Below are positions 61,598 through 64,000 of a stretch of DNA of 64,000 bases, piece by piece. A program made the position numbers and the translations under genes. The DNA is from DASRDB01 sp035652815 (lineage in GTDB: Bacteria; Chloroflexota; Ktedonobacteria; Ktedonobacterales; Ktedonobacteraceae). The stretch covers positions 496,001 to 560,000 of the forward strand of contig DASRDB010000003.1 of the NCBI GenBank assembly GCA_035652815.1, read 5' to 3'. The notes under the pieces were generated by a model. It was not told the origin of the DNA and searched no databases. It saw nothing but the letters and a program-made list of their open reading frames with translations. Numbering within the stretch: position 1 is the stretch's first letter; every line of letters begins with the position of its first letter.

Positions 61598-61734
61598 TCC
61601 CCTCAGACTCCCCTCACTCCGGTTCCCCTCCACCCAGTATCTGAAACTCTTTCCCCTCTCTACACGTGCCACAAGCAGAACAATGCATGGAGAAATCATA
61701 CCAGGAAGCAATAAAACTTCCCGGCGATAAGAAG

Positions 61735-62172
61735 ATGAATAGCAAAGATTGTGGCACAAGCTCGTTCTTGAAAGCAAGGGCGCTTTCGGTTAGCTTCTTG
61801 CTCTGTCTCCTTCTTATCGCTTCAGGATGCCAGTTTACTCAATCCGCCTTCGCGAAAACGGCGGGAAATGTGGGAGCCACCTTTTCTGTCGCAGCCACCA
61901 CAATCCAGTACGTCCATCAGGGCAAATTAAGTGTGGCCTACGCGCACTCCAGCTTTGAAAACTACCAGCGCCAGCTTCAGGGCGCTGACTCGCAAATGCC
62001 CAACGAGGCAGGTGTACCGGATAAACAGACGCTCACACATTTGCTTGATCTCTATCGAACCGCCATGCAGGCCATTAATAATCCTTGTCTGAACTCGACA
62101 TGTGACTGGCGCTCTCAGGTTGCTCAACTCTCACAGGCAAGCAAAGCTTTTGTGGAGGCAAGTGGATCATGA
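61735..62172 (+). CDS. Small lipoprotein
   Basis: The 145-residue protein has a lipoprotein signal ending LLIASGCQF (lipobox Cys near residue 33) and a helical mature part of about 110 residues with two Cys (NNPCLNSTCDW). The start is uncertain: ATG at 61735 is preceded by GATAAGAAG; other in-frame ATG codons lie at 61666 and 61687. Its last four bases overlap the transporter gene (ATGA), so the two are coupled. It may be an outer-face partner of the transporter. The family is not recognised. Confidence 0.65.
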   Translation: MNSKDCGTSSFLKARALSVSFLLCLLLIASGCQFTQSAFAKTAGNVGATFSVAATTIQYVHQGKLSVAYAHSSFENYQRQLQGADSQMPNEAGVPDKQTLTHLLDLYRTAMQAINNPCLNSTCDWRSQVAQLSQASKAFVEASGS

Positions 62173-63392
62173 AACAATGGCTTTCGCTCGCGCTCGGCAT
62201 CGTCACCGCGACAGGTGGTTTCCTTGATGCTGGAACCGTCGCTACTTCCGGTGAGGCAGGGGCAAAATTTGGACTTGGGCTGGTCTGGGCTGTGCTTGTA
62301 GCAACGTTTGCCATCATTGTGCTGGTTGAGATGATCGGACGTTTTACCGCCGTCTCGAAAAAAGCTTATGCCGAGGCCATTCGCGAAAACTTCGGCTTCC
62401 GTTTCTTTCTCCTGCCACTGATCAGTGAAATTATTGCCGAGAGCCTGCTTTTGGCAGCCGAACTCGGCGGCATGGCAATCGCGCTCTCGCTGATTACAGG
62501 CATCTCCTGGCACCTGCTCTTTCCGGTGGTCGCCCTACTTATCTTCGCGATGGCCTGGCGCGCTCCCTTCGACTGGATAGAAAATGCTCCGGCGCTGCTC
62601 GGCCTGGCTTCGCTGGCTTTTGTGGCAGGCGTGATCTGGCTTGGCGGCCCCTCGAAAGATATCCTGCCCACGCTCTGGAAACCCGACATCAAGCAAGGCG
62701 ACCTCGCCGACTATCTCTACTTAGTGGCGGCCATTCTCGGCGCGACCATCAGCCCCTACCTGCTCTATTTCTATTCATCGGGCGCGCGTGAAGAGGGCTG
62801 GACAACGCGCTCGCTCCTGTTAAATCGCGTTACGGCTTTTGTCGGCATGGGCTTTGGCAGCCTCTGTTCGCTTGCCCTGGTCTTCCTGGGCGCAATGGTG
62901 CTGCAACCGATGAACTCGCAGGCTAATACGCTTGGCGAAATCGGCCTGCCAATGGCGAAGGCTTTCGGCACCTGGGGCGCGCTTCTCTTCGCCGTAGCCC
63001 TCTTCGCCACCTGCATGGGGGCCGCGCTCGAAGTCGTACTCGGAGTCTCCTACTGCGTAGCCCAGGGCTTCGGCTGGGAATGGGGCGAGGACAAAAAGCC
63101 TGCTGAGGCAGCCCGTTTCAATCTAGTAATCGTTATTATCCTGATTATTGCTGTGCTGATCGGTCTGATCGGCATTGATCCCTTACAACTGGCAGTTTTC
63201 GCCTCGACGATCATTGCCCTGGTTCTCCCGCTTTCGCTGCTGCCTTTCCTGGTGCTGATGAACGACAAACAATACCTGGGCGATAAGACCAACGGGCGTT
63301 TCACCAATCTCGCCATGCTAGCCATTCTACTGATCGCCTTTGTGGTTGCCATCGTCTCGCTGCCGCTCCAGATCGTGACAGGTGGAGGATAA
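62169..63392 (+). CDS. Nramp-like metal transporter family protein
   Basis: This 407-residue membrane protein has about 10-11 helices in the Nramp pattern. In the first helix the DPGN motif reads FLDAGTVAT, and in the sixth the usual MPH region reads GATISPYLLYFYSSGAREEG. The parts that bind Mn or Fe in Nramp are thus changed, so another ion or role is possible. It overlaps the lipoprotein gene upstream (ATGA) and lies four bases before the PRC-barrel-like gene, forming an operon. The family call is good; the substrate is unknown. Confidence 0.72.
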   Translation: MKQWLSLALGIVTATGGFLDAGTVATSGEAGAKFGLGLVWAVLVATFAIIVLVEMIGRFTAVSKKAYAEAIRENFGFRFFLLPLISEIIAESLLLAAELGGMAIALSLITGISWHLLFPVVALLIFAMAWRAPFDWIENAPALLGLASLAFVAGVIWLGGPSKDILPTLWKPDIKQGDLADYLYLVAAILGATISPYLLYFYSSGAREEGWTTRSLLLNRVTAFVGMGFGSLCSLALVFLGAMVLQPMNSQANTLGEIGLPMAKAFGTWGALLFAVALFATCMGAALEVVLGVSYCVAQGFGWEWGEDKKPAEAARFNLVIVIILIIAVLIGLIGIDPLQLAVFASTIIALVLPLSLLPFLVLMNDKQYLGDKTNGRFTNLAMLAILLIAFVVAIVSLPLQIVTGGG

Positions 63393-63396
63393 GCCT

Positions 63397-63768
63397 ATGC
63401 CTCAACTCGATGACAACATGCTCTCCATACGAGACATTCTCGACTCGCAACTGGAAACAAAAGACAAACGCCGCATTGGCCGCGTCGCGGATATCGAAGC
63501 CGAACTGCGTGAAGACGGTACGCTAGTTCTGAAAGGTGTCATAAGCGGCCCTCAAGCCCTTGCAGGTCGCCTCAGCACACCTTTACGCATCTTCTTCCAG
63601 CGCCTGTTCCACGACCGCTTTGACCACTGCATACCCATGCAGGACATCGAAAATTTTGGCCCAACCTTAAAACTGCACCATCGCGCCGCCGTTTATCCAG
63701 TAGGCCAATCCGACCGCTGGATAGCCAGATACCTGCTGCGCTGGCTTCCAGGGAGTGGATACCGATGA
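63397..63768 (+). CDS. PRC-barrel-like protein
   Basis: The 123-residue protein resembles a PRC-barrel: IGRVADIEAELREDGTLVLKG near residues 25-45 fits the beta-barrel start. No membrane helix is visible. GGAGG lies eight bases before the ATG at 63397; an upstream in-frame start at 63382 overlaps the transporter gene. It overlaps the next gene by ATGA. It probably serves as an adaptor near the transporter. The PRC call is by pattern. Confidence 0.6.
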   Translation: MPQLDDNMLSIRDILDSQLETKDKRRIGRVADIEAELREDGTLVLKGVISGPQALAGRLSTPLRIFFQRLFHDRFDHCIPMQDIENFGPTLKLHHRAAVYPVGQSDRWIARYLLRWLPGSGYR

Positions 63769-64000
63769 ACACCACAAAACAAAAATCAACATCCCATGTC
63801 TATATCGGCGACCTGCTGAAATGCAAAATCGTCACCGCCGAAGGTAAACGCCTCGGCCACCTCGCCGACCTCCAACTCTCCGCAGGCCCCGAATATCGAG
63901 TCATCGCCCTTTTCTTCGGGAGGCGTGGCTGGCTCTATCGCCTGCACGTCCTCAACCCCTTCACCTCCAAAGAAAGCCATGACCAGACGCCCAACTCCGT
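63765..64000 (+). CDS. PRC-barrel-like protein, cut by window end
   Basis: The frame begins at ATG 63765 (GGGAGTGG upstream) and is open to the window end, giving 78 residues. YIGDLLKCKIVTAEGKRLGHL and the following strand (IALFFGRRG) resemble a PRC-barrel domain. It overlaps the previous gene by four bases, so it is the fourth gene of the lipoprotein-transporter operon. The rest lies outside the window. Confidence 0.55.
   Translation, partial: MNTTKQKSTSHVYIGDLLKCKIVTAEGKRLGHLADLQLSAGPEYRVIALFFGRRGWLYRLHVLNPFTSKESHDQTPNS

Overview
The window looks like chromosomal DNA of a Chloroflexota bacterium, most likely of the class Ktedonobacteria. This is an inference from gene content: GAP1/double-GTPase machinery, an F420-type luciferase-like oxidoreductase, a kumamolisin-like S53 peptidase lipoprotein, a membrane serine/threonine kinase beside a sigma-like gene, a TnpB gene, and many dispersed palindromic repeats. 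GC content is by eye slightly above 50%. No rRNA, tRNA, CRISPR array, integrase or complete prophage was seen.

Region 1 (104-22879) is the most interesting part. Twelve genes, all on the plus strand and mostly separated by 0-30 bases, encode: a GrpE-like exchange factor; two Hsp70 proteins, the second fused to a von Willebrand A domain; a 1008-residue scaffold with J-like segments lacking HPD, a double zinc ribbon and fibronectin type III domains; two zinc-ribbon GTPases (one soluble, one membrane-anchored); a GAP1-type GTPase-associated protein; three small or membrane/linker proteins; a HerA/FtsK-like ATPase; and a 1493-residue TPR-CHAT protease. The gene families match the GTPase-centred conflict systems predicted by comparative genomics. 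The arrangement suggests a membrane-associated, chaperone- and GTPase-controlled complex that ends in a caspase-like protease. No function is proven.

Region 2 (22876-25387) is a minus-strand satellite of three small helical genes: a TPR-like protein, and two proteins that share a C-terminal helical segment, one with a helix-turn-helix. It has a consensus promoter and strong palindromes.

Region 3 (25388-42404) is mostly metabolic and single-gene units: amidase, L-lactate dehydrogenase, PAP2 phosphatase, an exported beta-lactamase-like protein, an MhqR/MhqO-type quinone-response module with candidate operators, a QueA-like protein with an SDR, an SnoaL-like protein, a phosphotransferase, an LLM oxidoreductase, an RNHCP zinc protein, a GT4 glycosyltransferase and a phospholipase D-like protein.

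Region 4 (42405-50164) is accessory: a TnpB with a rearranged catalytic site, a three-gene envelope operon with a baseplate-J-like protein, an excisionase-type HTH gene, a sigma-like gene, a membrane Ser/Thr kinase and a protein of unknown function.

Region 5 (50302-64000) holds an S53 peptidase lipoprotein, an HD-domain nucleotidase, a radical SAM protein with unusual cysteine spacing, a CrtI-like oxidoreductase, an orphan LivF-type ATPase, a nitronate monooxygenase, an AraC regulator, a diacylglycerol-kinase-like protein with a beta-lactamase-fold partner, and an operon of lipoprotein, Nramp-like transporter and two PRC-barrel-like proteins, the last cut by the window end.

Two families of intergenic palindromes recur. 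One (TCATCCTGAGCG...) has six copies and the other (GGGTGGCTTCCGG...) has three. Several arms carry matched changes that keep the pairing.
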